A DNA stretch of 64,000 bases from Monosporascus cannonballus (taxonomy: Eukaryota > Ascomycota > Sordariomycetes > Xylariales). The notes below the pieces were generated by a model. The model did no database searches, was not told the DNA's origin, and saw only the letters and a program-made list of their open reading frames with translations. The position numbers and the translations under genes are program-made. Location: positions 215,552 to 279,551 of the forward strand of contig QJNS01000088.1 of the NCBI GenBank assembly GCA_004154925.1. The letters run 5' to 3'. The first letter of the stretch is position 1. Each line of letters begins with the position of its first letter. Of the stretch, positions 37,194-47,080 are shown piece after piece.

Positions 37194-37600
37194 TATTACA
37201 ACTTAAACCAGCTGAGCCTATAAAAACGGTTCAGCCAAGATTACAAAATTACGTTAATTCAAGATTACGTAATTAATACTTAGCGGGTCTTAACTAAGTA
37301 TAACTAAATATAACTAAATAATATTAAGTAACCGCTTAATAAAACTTTGCTAAACAAAAATAAATAATAATAAAAAATTAAAATATATATACTTATTATT
37401 TCCATAATTTAAATAACTTTAATTTACAACATTTGTTAATATCAATTATTTACAATATAATATCGTTATTTAAGGCACCTTTGAAATTACATAACGTAAC
37501 ACGATTACTATATCTATTGCTTAAATTTTCACGATACTTCTGCTAACATAAACCCCTCGACTTAAGGTTTAATAATTGGTTAAACCGCCTAGCTGTCACA
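37194..37600 (+). repeat. 3' LTR of the Gypsy element
   Basis: Same 407 bp length as the 5' LTR. It starts TATTACAAC (TG eroded to TA) and ends GCTGTCACA, followed by the ATACG target duplication. An A-rich tract precedes it, where a polypurine tract would lie. Confidence 0.88.
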
Positions 37601-38558
37601 ATACGTAAAAATTAAAAAATTTAAAATATTATAACAATATATTTTTTTAAAAAAAGTTATAAATATACTGAATATAATAAAATGTGTCGAAAACTTATTT
37701 TAAACCATTTTAAAAATATATATTAAATCATTATAAATTTTTGTTGCGTTTTAGCATATTAATACTATCTTATTATTCTTTTTCTTAAATTATAATATTT
37801 AAAACTTTTATATGTTCAGTATATTGAAATCAACCATTTAGCTAATTATATATTTATGTTTACGGAAATGAAGCTGAAACAATTTGTTAAACCCCGTTTT
37901 ATTTAAGCACATATTTATTGTTTTAGTAATTATATGCTTAATATTTTTAGAATTTTCAATTAATAAAATGTAAAAAAATATTGAAAATAAATATAACAGC
38001 TGGTAATAATAATAGCAATAATTAAAAACTACTAAATAAATAGATACCTCAATTATTACAAATACAACTAACAAATATTCTATTAAATTGATTTTTAAAA
38101 TATATTATTTTATTATACACATTTAAACAAATTTCTTTATATTAATACGAAACAGTTACTTAAAGTTACTTAAAAAATATAGAATATATAAATAAACTTG
38201 TATTTTAAATATATTTTTATTATATCAATTAGTATTAGTAAAAACGTATAAGTAAAAGATTAAATTTTTTTTAATATAAAATATTTTATATTAAAAATTT
38301 AAATTTATAGAACCTATTAATTTAAATTATTTTTAAATATATTGTTTATTCGATTATTATTTTATTTGATACGTTAAAACGCTTTTTTATTTACATGTTA
38401 TATATTTTTTAATTCTTTGTAGATATCTTTGTATTTTTTCTTTTATTTCGTTTAAACTGTCCGCGTAAATTGCTTAATTACGTAATATAAGTAATTTATA
38501 CGAATAAAAGACCAGGTCAGTTTATAAAACTAAAAACTGTTTTATTTTAGCTTTTTTT

Positions 38559-38648
38559 TGTTATTTTATTATTAATTTTTCTATATCGCGCGTTATAGTG
38601 AGAATCCGTATTCATTGCTAGGGTAATTCATTAGGTGGGGTTCCAGGT
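38559..38648 (-). repeat. Right terminal inverted repeat of outer element
   Basis: Reverse complement of the left repeat with about 88% identity over 90 bp, followed by the TA duplication at 38649-38650. GC-balanced sequence resumes immediately outside. Confidence 0.75.
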
Positions 38649-38650
38649 TA

Positions 38651-41307
38651 AGCCAGCAACATCCACGCACCGAACCAGAAGATGAGACGGTTGGTTTTGA
38701 CGACGCATCTAGCAGGATTGACGGCAAACACCTGGATACGATTCAATTGGATACTCGGGACCGGCTCAAGCTTAGTTCACGAAGCTACAGGAATCACAAT
38801 CGGTTGCAACGTGGTCCTACTGTACTAGAGGGAATCCCCGGGTCAGTCCAGCCTAAATTGTAAAATAGAATGTATTTGACCAGTTTTTGGCTCAAGTCAC
38901 CTCGAGGGTGCTTGCGTGGCTCTATGCAGAGATACCAAGGGAGGGCAGACTGAACATATAGACCATGGAGTTGTGCATATGCAAGGCATGGTCTACACAG
39001 TTGCGAACCTTGGACTACAAGACTCGTCAACTCTATATCATAGGACGGTTTAGGATTTTGTACCTAGCCGTTGAGGTGACGAAGTCAGTCCTTCCCATAT
39101 GCCTGGGAATGACCAAGAAGCCGCGCAACGTCTCACCCAATAACGACGCTTCAACCGTAAGATCCCCGGCTCCGTCTCAGTATTCCGTCACTAGAGCATG
39201 CAGCATCAAAGTCTAAGAGAGAGCCTATTGTAACCTTAATTTAACCATCATGTGGGTTTTGAATCGAAGACCGGACTTGGCCAGCTAGCGCCAGCCCGGC
39301 TATCCGGTTTCCAGCATATCGGATCTTGGTCCCCGGGAGACGATTTGATGCAACTTGGTGGACGACGGCCCGCGTTGCAATGCCGACTCCATGCGCCGCG
39401 TAGGTTTACAGCAAACTGCGAGGGGGTCGGAGCCACTAGTAGCACTAACAAGCTCGGCCCAGGCTCGATTCATTCTTATCAGCTGAGATCTACTCGACAG
39501 GCGGGAGATTGCCGGCAGTGAAGACCTCTTGCTAACTCCGAACGAGTTGTGTACGCGGGTTATGTGGAGGAGATATTTCCCCAACGTAGTACATTTCGGA
39601 TAAAAGTATACGATTGGGTCGGTCAAGGCCGCATAACTGGGCCTCCACTGACTCGGGCAAGCGAAGCTTCCCCGATTAATAATGTCGATACTGAGCAATG
39701 TTGTTGACACTTGCAGGCGCCGTCCGTCACCCACTGGTATGACATCGCCAGCTAGCCAGCCTCAGCGGATGTGCACCTACGATATAAAGTTGTATGACAC
39801 GAGACGCTGAAGGCGCTTCGATCACCGCACCGCGTCTTTCATCGCCGTAGTATGGTTGCAGAGCAGCTAATCGTCATATACCATTGACTGCCACACTTTA
39901 CCCCTTTCTTCGTTAGTAAATAGCTCCGAATAAGTACATCAAGACGGGTGCCGTCTGGATACATACCTAGGTAGACGATGTAGGAAAGAATCTTCGAACA
40001 TGAATGGAGTTAGCGATTATGCTGCTATTTTCTTGACCTCTATTACCCATTTAACGTAATCAAGATCGGGGTACATGTGATATCGAGTCCAGTCACACTT
40101 GCTATTTACAGGTTGCCTTGGAAGGTCATGGACGGTCTCCACTAGCTGTCAGGGGTTTGGTAGGCCAAATGCAAGGATCTACAGATCAACCGCACCATAA
40201 ACGGCCGGAAACCCTCTACCTGCTTCTGCAAAATCCGATCAGATCAGATCAATCATGGAAATCCGATGCGAACCAAAACCCGAGCACGGGCGCCTTTCTA
40301 CCACATTCCGTCCCTCGTAAGTGCAGTACAACACGGCACCCGAGCGCGTTTTCTCGTGGCATTTCTGGCAAGCGGCCCCTAGAGTTAGGTGACGATTAAT
40401 ATTGCTAATAAGTGGTCTTCATCGGCTTCAGGAGCCCGATGCGCCGGTGACCATCTGACAATCGTCGGAATCTCGGCCTCGGCACCGCACCAAGCCTGGC
40501 GTCACCTGGTAAGTATGACTTCTATAAAGTTCACCGCTAGGCAATGGCGGGCAAAATTTCTCATGGTGCCTACTTTCCAGACACCCTCGCCCACTTCGCG
40601 CGGTCAGAAGATTCGAAATTTCTCTTATCATTTATTACCCCCCCCACCTCTCTATGGTTTAGCCTGATCCTTTTTTTTTTTCTCGTACACAGACACCCGA
40701 ACTGCCCAGAGCCATGGGCAGCCTGATACTAAGTAATTGTTGACAAGCCTATGAGAGCGCACAGAGCCCCTTCGTGATATAGCCGGGATCTTTGGCGATG
40801 TCATACGGTTACGAGCTGACGCATTCGTTCCCCCGTCGGCATGTCAAACCACCACATCACATACTCGCGCTAAAACAAATCTTCGAAGGCCCCAGCCACC
40901 AATAAAGTCCGCTTACCCGCCATGAACTATAAGGTTTTCCGCTTATTTCCCCTTGCATGCGAGGCACGATGCCGCTCTACATGCACTAGTGGTGTTGAAA
41001 AATATCTTGAGTAAACGCAGGTTCTAGGCACACTAGTGGTTGCACTGGATCGGGAATCTATATGAATACGACCTTTGTCCACGGGTCAGCCATTGCTTCT
41101 AGGAAGTCTTTTTTCCCTGTGCAAAGATCAACCTCGATCTCGACCTTGGTTGGGTACACGGGCGTCTGACGTCAGCAAGGCCCTGACCTCTACAAGTAGC
41201 TCTCTATCCCATTTATCTCTGCGGATATTTTTCTTTCGCGCACTGCTATCCATCGTAACGGTCTAGCTCCAGGCAGTTACACAAGACATATATACGGACT
41301 GGCTAGA
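38651..41307. other. Intergenic, no gene recognised
   Basis: Base composition returns to normal, but no conserved coding sequence was found on either strand. The longest ORFs lack family resemblance and splice context. Confidence 0.5.
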
Positions 41308-41976
41308 ATGCCATCTCTCTTTCGCACAAAATCAAAGGGCAGCCTGCTTTGCAGCAGCAAGGCCCAAGCCGGCGGGGAGGGCGGTCTCCACACACGCAAA
41401 GTCAGCCTATCGGGCAGCTTAGCGAGCACCGGCTCTCGCTCATCGACGGAATCGCACCGCAAGCCCTCCCGGTCCGGGTCTCTTGACCCCCTCTCCCTAC
41501 ACCCGCCGCTGAACATTAACTCGTCCCCCCATTTCGACGAGGAGCGGCACCACGAGGACGAGGAGCGGGAGAGCCGCTTCTTGAACCGGGCGCAACCGCG
41601 CGCGGAGGACCACATCCAGGACTCCCCCGAGTACTCGCCCATCAAGGGTGAGAACAGCTACTTCCACTGCGACCGCAACAGGCGCATGGCATACGTCTAC
41701 GACCAGACGGCCCAGTGGCCGCTCAAGGACTGGCAAACCATCCCGCCGGGCCTCACGGAGATGGGCGACGGCGACTCTTCTTCAACACCCACAATGCCGC
41801 TGGCCCTGCCGCCTCGCCCCTCGAACCAGAGGCGGCCTACCAACTGGATGGACGACCCCGGCTTCTGCGTCAAACGTGGGGACTGGAAGCGCCGGGGCAT
41901 CGTCTTCCACCTCGACCCCTCTGCCGAGGAGGAGCAAGAACGACATTTCGAGCTTGACGATCCTCTTGATGCTTGA
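41308..41976 (+). CDS. Hypothetical Ser/Arg/Glu-rich protein
   Basis: A single-exon ORF of 222 aa with strong GC3 codon use like the real genes around it. The N-terminal half is low complexity: basic and Ser-rich (SGSLASTGSRSSTESHRK) and then acidic (EERHHEDEERESRF). The C-terminal half is more ordered, with YSPIKGENSYFHCDRNRRMAYV split over two conserved-looking blocks, a WPLKDWQTIPPGL segment, and a terminal NWMDDPGFCVKRGDWKRRGIVFHLDP stretch of aromatic and charged residues. No signal peptide, membrane segment or known domain. The start is the first Met after a short pyrimidine-rich leader. I do not recognise the family. The absence of stops and the ordered C-terminus make it a likely real gene. 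Confidence 0.65.
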   Translation: MPSLFRTKSKGSLLCSSKAQAGGEGGLHTRKVSLSGSLASTGSRSSTESHRKPSRSGSLDPLSLHPPLNINSSPHFDEERHHEDEERESRFLNRAQPRAEDHIQDSPEYSPIKGENSYFHCDRNRRMAYVYDQTAQWPLKDWQTIPPGLTEMGDGDSSSTPTMPLALPPRPSNQRRPTNWMDDPGFCVKRGDWKRRGIVFHLDPSAEEEQERHFELDDPLDA

Positions 41977-43160
41977 GTTTTCCTGGCTGAAGTCCAAGCA
42001 AGAACACAAACCACACGCCTTTTCACTTTTCGACACTTCATCAAGGACCGCTGCCCCTTGTCACCGTCGAAGGTTTCCACTATTTGTATTAACTACGCAA
42101 CACGATTTGTGACGATTTATGTCTTTATAATACCAGCTGTGAGTGGTCGGGGGTATAAGGCGGAGTCTGAGAACGGGCCGTCATGATCGCACGAGACACG
42201 ACTTGGGGGCATCGTCGTGCATGACCTATCATCATCATCATCACTATTGTATTATTTGGCCTCGCTGTTGCGAGCTCGTGTACATCGCTTGTACATCAGT
42301 TCATTTTCTATCTTCTTGTAGCAAGTAGGGGTAGCATCGTCATGGTGTTGGCTGACTGGGACAAGATACCAATTTGACATTTATTATTTTCCTTATCTCA
42401 AACACATGTGCCGCTTCCAGGCGAAAATATCCTTGATATATCCCTAGCGTGTTCGAGATATGTGGTAATCACACACCTCTGTGGCTACTGAGAGAATCTA
42501 TGTGTAGCCATGTCGACCCGAGTAACTCATAAAATAGTCTATGCATTCGACTCGAACGGGATCAGTTCCCTGAGTCTCGGGAAAGCCCGACCCACGTACC
42601 GCCCGCCAGATCCTCATCTGGCTCCCGCCCTGTACGGATAGGCATATCCTTCCGATACATAAACAGAACCCTCTCATCGCGACCGCAGAAACGGAAAGGC
42701 GGCATCGTGTCTCACGTGGCGCGCCTTGCTTTGTAAAACACACGCGTTTTGTCCATCCATCTAGCAGTCGCGTAGCGCAGAAGCAGAAAAGCCTGTACGC
42801 CACGCGACGTACTTTACCTTGCGTTACGTGCTACGGTTGGGGAGGCCTTGAAGCGGCCAAGCAGCCGGAAATGGAGACAGTGACAAACGACGGGAGGGAC
42901 CTTGCAGGTACATGGCTGGCTGTGTCGCACGATTGGCGTCTCTGAGACAACTGCTTACGACCATGTAAGACTAGCCCTTTCGCCACGATCTTAGTATGAG
43001 TTGAAAAATAGAGTCGAGCAGCATTCGCATTATAAAAGCCCCTTGTGGTTTTCTACATGAGGTGGCGGCAACAAGAGCCCAAGCGCTAGCAGAACCGATC
43101 GATAACCCTGACATGCCATCGACCGCCTCTCCTTCGCCGAGCCAAGTCACAATACCCCTC
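41977..43160. other. Intergenic, no gene recognised
   Basis: Nothing conserved on either strand. A short CAT trinucleotide run lies at about 42227-42243. Confidence 0.5.
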
Positions 43161-44300
43161 CTAGCCCAGTCTCGAGACATCCGCGCTCAGCAGCCTCCCC
43201 TGCATCATCTCAGTCATGACCTTCCCAGTGCCCAGACTCTGGCTGATGCCCCGGGCAGCGGTCGGGGATGCGGCCGAAGATCGGCGGGCCGGAAGCACAG
43301 GCCCTCGCGCAGGACGTCTATCCGACCACCCGCGTGATCGTCGTCACCGTCTTCATGCGCGCCCAACTCCGCGGCAAGCGGGGACAGGGGCTCCGCTGCG
43401 GAGTTGAGGTCCGCGATGTAGATGTTGCCAGCGGCGCGGAAGAAGATCTCGGGGGAGTAGCCTGGGCGCTGGAGAGGAAGACGGCGTGGCAGCCTTCTTG
43501 CAGATGGTCGTTCCCGGTCAAGCGCGACGAGCGAGTGGCCCGCGATGCTGGTGATGGGTAGCACGAGCGGCGCGGCCGGGAACAGTGCCGCGAAGACTTG
43601 CGGTGACCACGCGGCCGCGGCAACGAGGATCCACCCGCACGGCACGTCCCTCTCGGTGCGGGACCGCGCGACCGCGATGCTCACGCCCGCAAGCTCGTCG
43701 CGCACGTCCGTCTGGGCCGAGATCGCCCTAGCCAGGTGGTGCAGGCATACCTCGGCGTCGAGGCACTTCCGCAGGAGGTGTTGGCAGAGGCGCAGGGGGT
43801 CTCTGAGTTTCGGGGCCCCGGTTAGCGCTTGCTTACCTGCCTGTCCGCTACGGTCGAGCAGCCGTTGACTGCATTGACTTATCCGTAATAACCGCACCTG
43901 CGCCGTAGTTAACTCCTCGCTGGTCACCTCGGCGGCATTGCCCTCCACTCTCCTCAACCACGACGGGGGAGCCCCGGGAAAGAGCTTGCCGTTAACTTCC
44001 TCGGCACGGGTCGCGCCCTCACGGTACCAGAAACCAACCCCTTTCTTCCTTTTCGAGGGCGTGCTTGCAGTGCTCCTCGAAGCTCAGGGGGCCAAGCGCT
44101 ACGCTAGCGGGTGAGAACCAGTCCTTGGCCGCGAACCTTCCCGCGTAGCCTGAAGCCGAGACAAAGAGCTCGGGCGAAGGCTCGACAAAGGTGAATCGTC
44201 GAGCCCTGTTGGTGCTCGCTGAGGGAATAGGTCGATGATAAGCTGATTAGGCCCGCTCCCAGTACGACGGTTGCGGCGAGGATGTGTACCCAGTAGTAAG
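43161..44300 (-). pseudogene. FAD-dependent oxidoreductase (DAO family, Tda3-like), multiply frameshifted
   Basis: Read on the minus strand, the region encodes most of a DAO-fold flavoenzyme, but the frame changes repeatedly. In order: a Rossmann FAD motif VVLGAGLIS (third Gly replaced by Ser) near 44260; a frame change near 44190; FVEPSPELFVSASGYAG with KDWFSP; a change near 44030; a long intact block 44025-43530 including WILVAAAAWSPQVF and ITSIAGHSLV; changes near 43525 and 43460 around an EGCHAVFLSS segment and GYSPEIFFRAAGNIYIADL; a change near 43285 after LREGLCFRP to GRIPDRCPG; and a change near 43238 to GTGKVMTEMMQGRLL, ending at a TAG at 43161. At least six indels are needed, and introns do not explain them. 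AT content is normal, so decay was by indels rather than RIP. The resemblance to Tda3-type proteins is from family memory. Confidence 0.8.
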
Positions 44301-44497
44301 CAACGAAAATATATCTGACCTCATGACCACCCCCAAGCTGGTAGGTTAGTTCCCTATGAGGGTCGAATGTGGATATATGCAATTCGCACCTATGACGGGC
44401 GCATGTCAATGACCGAAGCCAGCCGCGCCCCTGGGGTTGGCATCATGTACCTGACGGCCCCTCATTATGACCCACACATTAGCTCGAATGCTTTGAC

Positions 44498-44504
44498 TAT
44501 ATAA
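44498..44504 (+). promoter_or_regulatory. Probable TATA box of the SDR gene
   Basis: TATATAA lies 96 bases upstream of the start codon at 44594, followed by a leader with CAC and CAA repeats and an ACAATG start context. Confidence 0.5.
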
Positions 44505-44593
44505 CACAAGGACTTGTCACATTTTATTCACAGCTTCCGAACGACTCGTAACACTTGGAACCAGTCTCTCCTACAACCTACACCTTCACCACA

Positions 44594-45540
44594 ATGTCGT
44601 CGAAGATATTTATCGTCACCGGTGCTAGCCGTGGACTTGGCTTGGCAGTAGCTCAGGCTCTACTGCGAGCCTCGCACAAGGTGTTCTTAGTGGCCAGAAC
44701 CGAGAAGGAATTGAGAGCAATCAAGGAGCAACACCCGTCTTCGGTTGACTTCATTACTGCAGACTTAGCAGACTTAACAGTGGGTTGTGTGATATTATAA
44801 TTCATTTCAATTTCTATTAATATTTGGAAGACTAGAGAATATCGCTCACTGACCTTGATAACAGGTTGCGCCGAAAGTCATCCAATCATCTCTCCAGGCC
44901 TTCGGAAAGATCGATGGCCTCGTGGTGAACCACGGTGTCATATCCCCCATTACGAAGATATCCGAGTCGTCTGCCGAGGAATGGAGGCGGAACTACGATA
45001 TTAATGTGTTCAGTGCAGTTGCACTCGTGAGTGTAGTTGCTCAGTACCAAGTCGACAATAATGATCTGACCTGCACAGATGAAAGAAGCAATACCCGAGC
45101 TGAGGAAGGCAAATGGCAGGGTTGTCTTCGTCTCGTCTGGTGCTGCATACGGTGCTTACGCCGGCTGGGGGGCTTATGGCACTTCCAAAGCTGCCCTCAA
45201 CCACATCTGTGCTCACCTGGCTGTCGAGGAGCCGTCCATCACGAGCATAGCAATCTCGCCGGGCAAGCTTGACACAGCCATGCAGAAGCAGATCAGGGAA
45301 GAAGGCATGACTGGAATGGCTACTGAAGTTCACGCGAGCTTCGTTAACGAGCATGAAAAGGGTCTCCTCCTAAGCCCAGACAAGCCAGGCACTGTTATTG
45401 CCAAGCTTGTCGATGGCGCCAGGAAGGAATTCAGCGGAAAGCACTTCGCGTAAGTAGATTAATCGTGTTCAAGCAAGGAGAATGTATTAACATTCATTAG
45501 GTGGAATGCTACTGAATTGGCGGACTTTCAAGATGCCTAA
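44594..45540 (+). CDS. Short-chain dehydrogenase/reductase (Irc24/benzil-reductase-like)
   Basis: Four exons: 44594-44779, 44865-45026, 45079-45449 and 45501-45540 (252 aa). The classical SDR Rossmann motif TGASRGLG is at residues 9-16. The cofactor region has an Arg in VARTEKEL. The usual NAG motif reads NHG (VVNHGVI). The catalytic triad is Ser136, Tyr149 and Lys153 (YGTSK). The short length and the FIVTGASRGLG start resemble the yeast Irc24/YIR036C group, which reduces dicarbonyls with NADPH; the substrate here is unknown. The last exon supplies only the final 13 codons (WNATELADFQDA). It lies divergent from the oxidoreductase pseudogene, about 300 bases away. All catalytic residues are intact. 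Confidence 0.9.
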
Positions 45541-47080
45541 CGCAGGACCTATGTACTAATCGCAAGTCAGCCAGCTGATAGAAATGAGTCGATATGCAAA
45601 ATAAGGTAAAAAGGTATTGCTCAGGCGAAAGATGAAAAGGCTTTATAGAATTTCAACAGGGAGATTCAGGATTAGCATGGAATATAAAGTTTGTCATCAC
45701 AGCAAGCATAACCAAATGAAAATCAGTATTTCGTACCTTACATGAACTCATCATGCCCTAGTCGGGCTTGGATAGAGTGCATCGCAAAACAGTGCATGTC
45801 TTATCCTACGCATCGACGTATCAGTCTCGAATCCAGCCCCCGGGTAGCTGACACAAGGCGTTGGCAATATGGTCGATCAGGTGGATTTATTCCGTCATGT
45901 AGAGTCGGTATTTGATAGTACATTTGGAAATTTCGGCATCATACAAGAAGTGAACCACAATAGTATGAGGGCAGGTGGACTCACAGGATGTCAGCAAACC
46001 CTAGCATCTCTATTAGTTTCAGAAGTCGCTAATAAGAAAAAAAATATAGTATGCGAAATGTTATGGGTAGTCAGAAATGTCTGTTTGGCTTGACGTGTCG
46101 ATCACCATGCTGCCATTTGGCTGTGGTAAGACTGGGGCGACAATAGGCTCATCATGCAAAGGAAACGTGTCAGGGTTTTCCAAGAAGCCCATGCGTGAAC
46201 ATACCAGTGAAATACGAGGCTTACTTTTTCCTCCTCAGAGCGACGCGGTACCAGTGGGTTCAACTAAGATGTTGTGGAAAGCCACCACCATTGGGCCGCA
46301 AGGTTGAGGGATAATGGGAGTCAAGAACGAGAACAATCAATCAATCGACCGTCCCAAGCATCAACCTGAGCTGGGTGTCTGACATCACGATAAATGAAAG
46401 CGCCTCATCTAGATCGCTCTCATTGCGTCGCTTCAGAACATTGGGGAAAGGAAGTGTGGCATGATGCTTGGGACTGAAGTTTTTGCTTACTTTAAGTTGG
46501 AAAATTCCGAACAAAAAGAATTCGAGTTTTTAAGCTCCGAGACCCACACATCAAGATCTAATGCACCGTGCACCGTGTTCAACTGCGCCACAGAGCTTCC
46601 CAGCCGTGCCCCAACCAGGACTCCGCCATGGGCTTCGGAACCAAGCCTTTTGGTATGTGCAGCCACTGAGCCACAGCCACCGGAGCCTCACATGGCAAGC
46701 ATCATCCCACACTAAGTTAGAGCATACATATCTAGCCGCATGCAGGCATGACTTCGTACATATAAACGTGACGTCCATCCTCTGTCTCCACTGGCATCCC
46801 GCGCCTCAATACCCGAGATTCGTGATGAAAGCAGCAGCCTCCGAGTGTCTTTACACACGTCTAACCCACAAACACCTCTGCTACCTTTCAATAACTCGAG
46901 TCACCCCTACTTGCTCCGGAATTCTGAAAGCGTCAAAGGCATAATTCTCCAACGAGGGAAAAGGACTGATTCAGCCCTTGAACTGGGCAGCTTGATCCTG
47001 GCTCTTAACAGCCTAATCGCCTCACCATTTCTCTCTTCATAGTCTCTCACCTAACGACACGCTCCATCACTCCTCTCACT
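45541..47080. other. Intergenic, no gene recognised
   Basis: No conserved coding sequence on either strand. The last few hundred bases are pyrimidine-rich and presumably hold the NC2-beta promoter and leader. Confidence 0.5.

Larger units (their letters stand above)
30374..37600 (+). mobile_element. Full-length Ty3/Gypsy LTR retrotransposon, RIP-inactivated
   Basis: It is bounded by two 407 bp LTRs (30374-30780 and 37194-37600) and a 5 bp target duplication ATACG at 30369-30373 and 37601-37605. The length is 7227 bp including a later 433 bp insertion, so about 6.8 kb originally. Domains on the plus strand appear in the order Gag zinc knuckle, protease-like, reverse transcriptase, integrase, which is the Ty3/Gypsy order (integrase after RT). 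All frames are riddled with TAA/TAG stops and Asn/Lys/Ile-rich translation, as RIP (C-to-T at CpA on both strands) produces. About 0.7 kb of sequence without recognisable domains lies between the integrase and the 3' LTR. It is clearly non-functional. Confidence 0.9.
30020..38648. mobile_element. Outer TIR DNA transposon-like element carrying nested insertions
   Basis: About 90 bp at 30020-30109 recur inverted at 38559-38648, alignable without gaps and with roughly 11 differences. They are flanked on both sides by TA (30018-30019 and 38649-38650), the target duplication of Tc1/mariner-pogo elements. Subtracting the inserted Gypsy element and its extra TSD leaves ~1.4 kb of TIR element (30020-30368 plus 37606-38648). 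Its interior is very AT-rich and has no intact transposase; the frames are too eroded to identify a family. It is either a RIP-destroyed autonomous element or a non-autonomous one. The boundaries are visible in the sequence. The superfamily is an inference from the TA duplication. Confidence 0.7.

Noticed and set aside
37838..38074. 78-codon ORF in the AT-rich right arm of the TIR element
   Set aside because: Ile/Tyr/Phe/Asn-rich translation is what AT saturation produces. No transposase motif is visible.
39300..39734. 144-codon minus-strand ORF
   Set aside because: No motif, and it overlaps an 89-codon plus-strand ORF of equal quality. Length expected by chance in this composition.
43062..43868. 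Plus-strand ORFs across the oxidoreductase region
   Set aside because: They are opposite the conserved minus-strand flavoenzyme blocks. Their translations have no family resemblance.
46640..46690. tRNA-like A and B boxes on the minus strand (TGGCTCAGTGG, GGTTCCGAAGC)
   Set aside because: The boxes are only ~31 bases apart, too close for a tRNA, and no acceptor stem forms.
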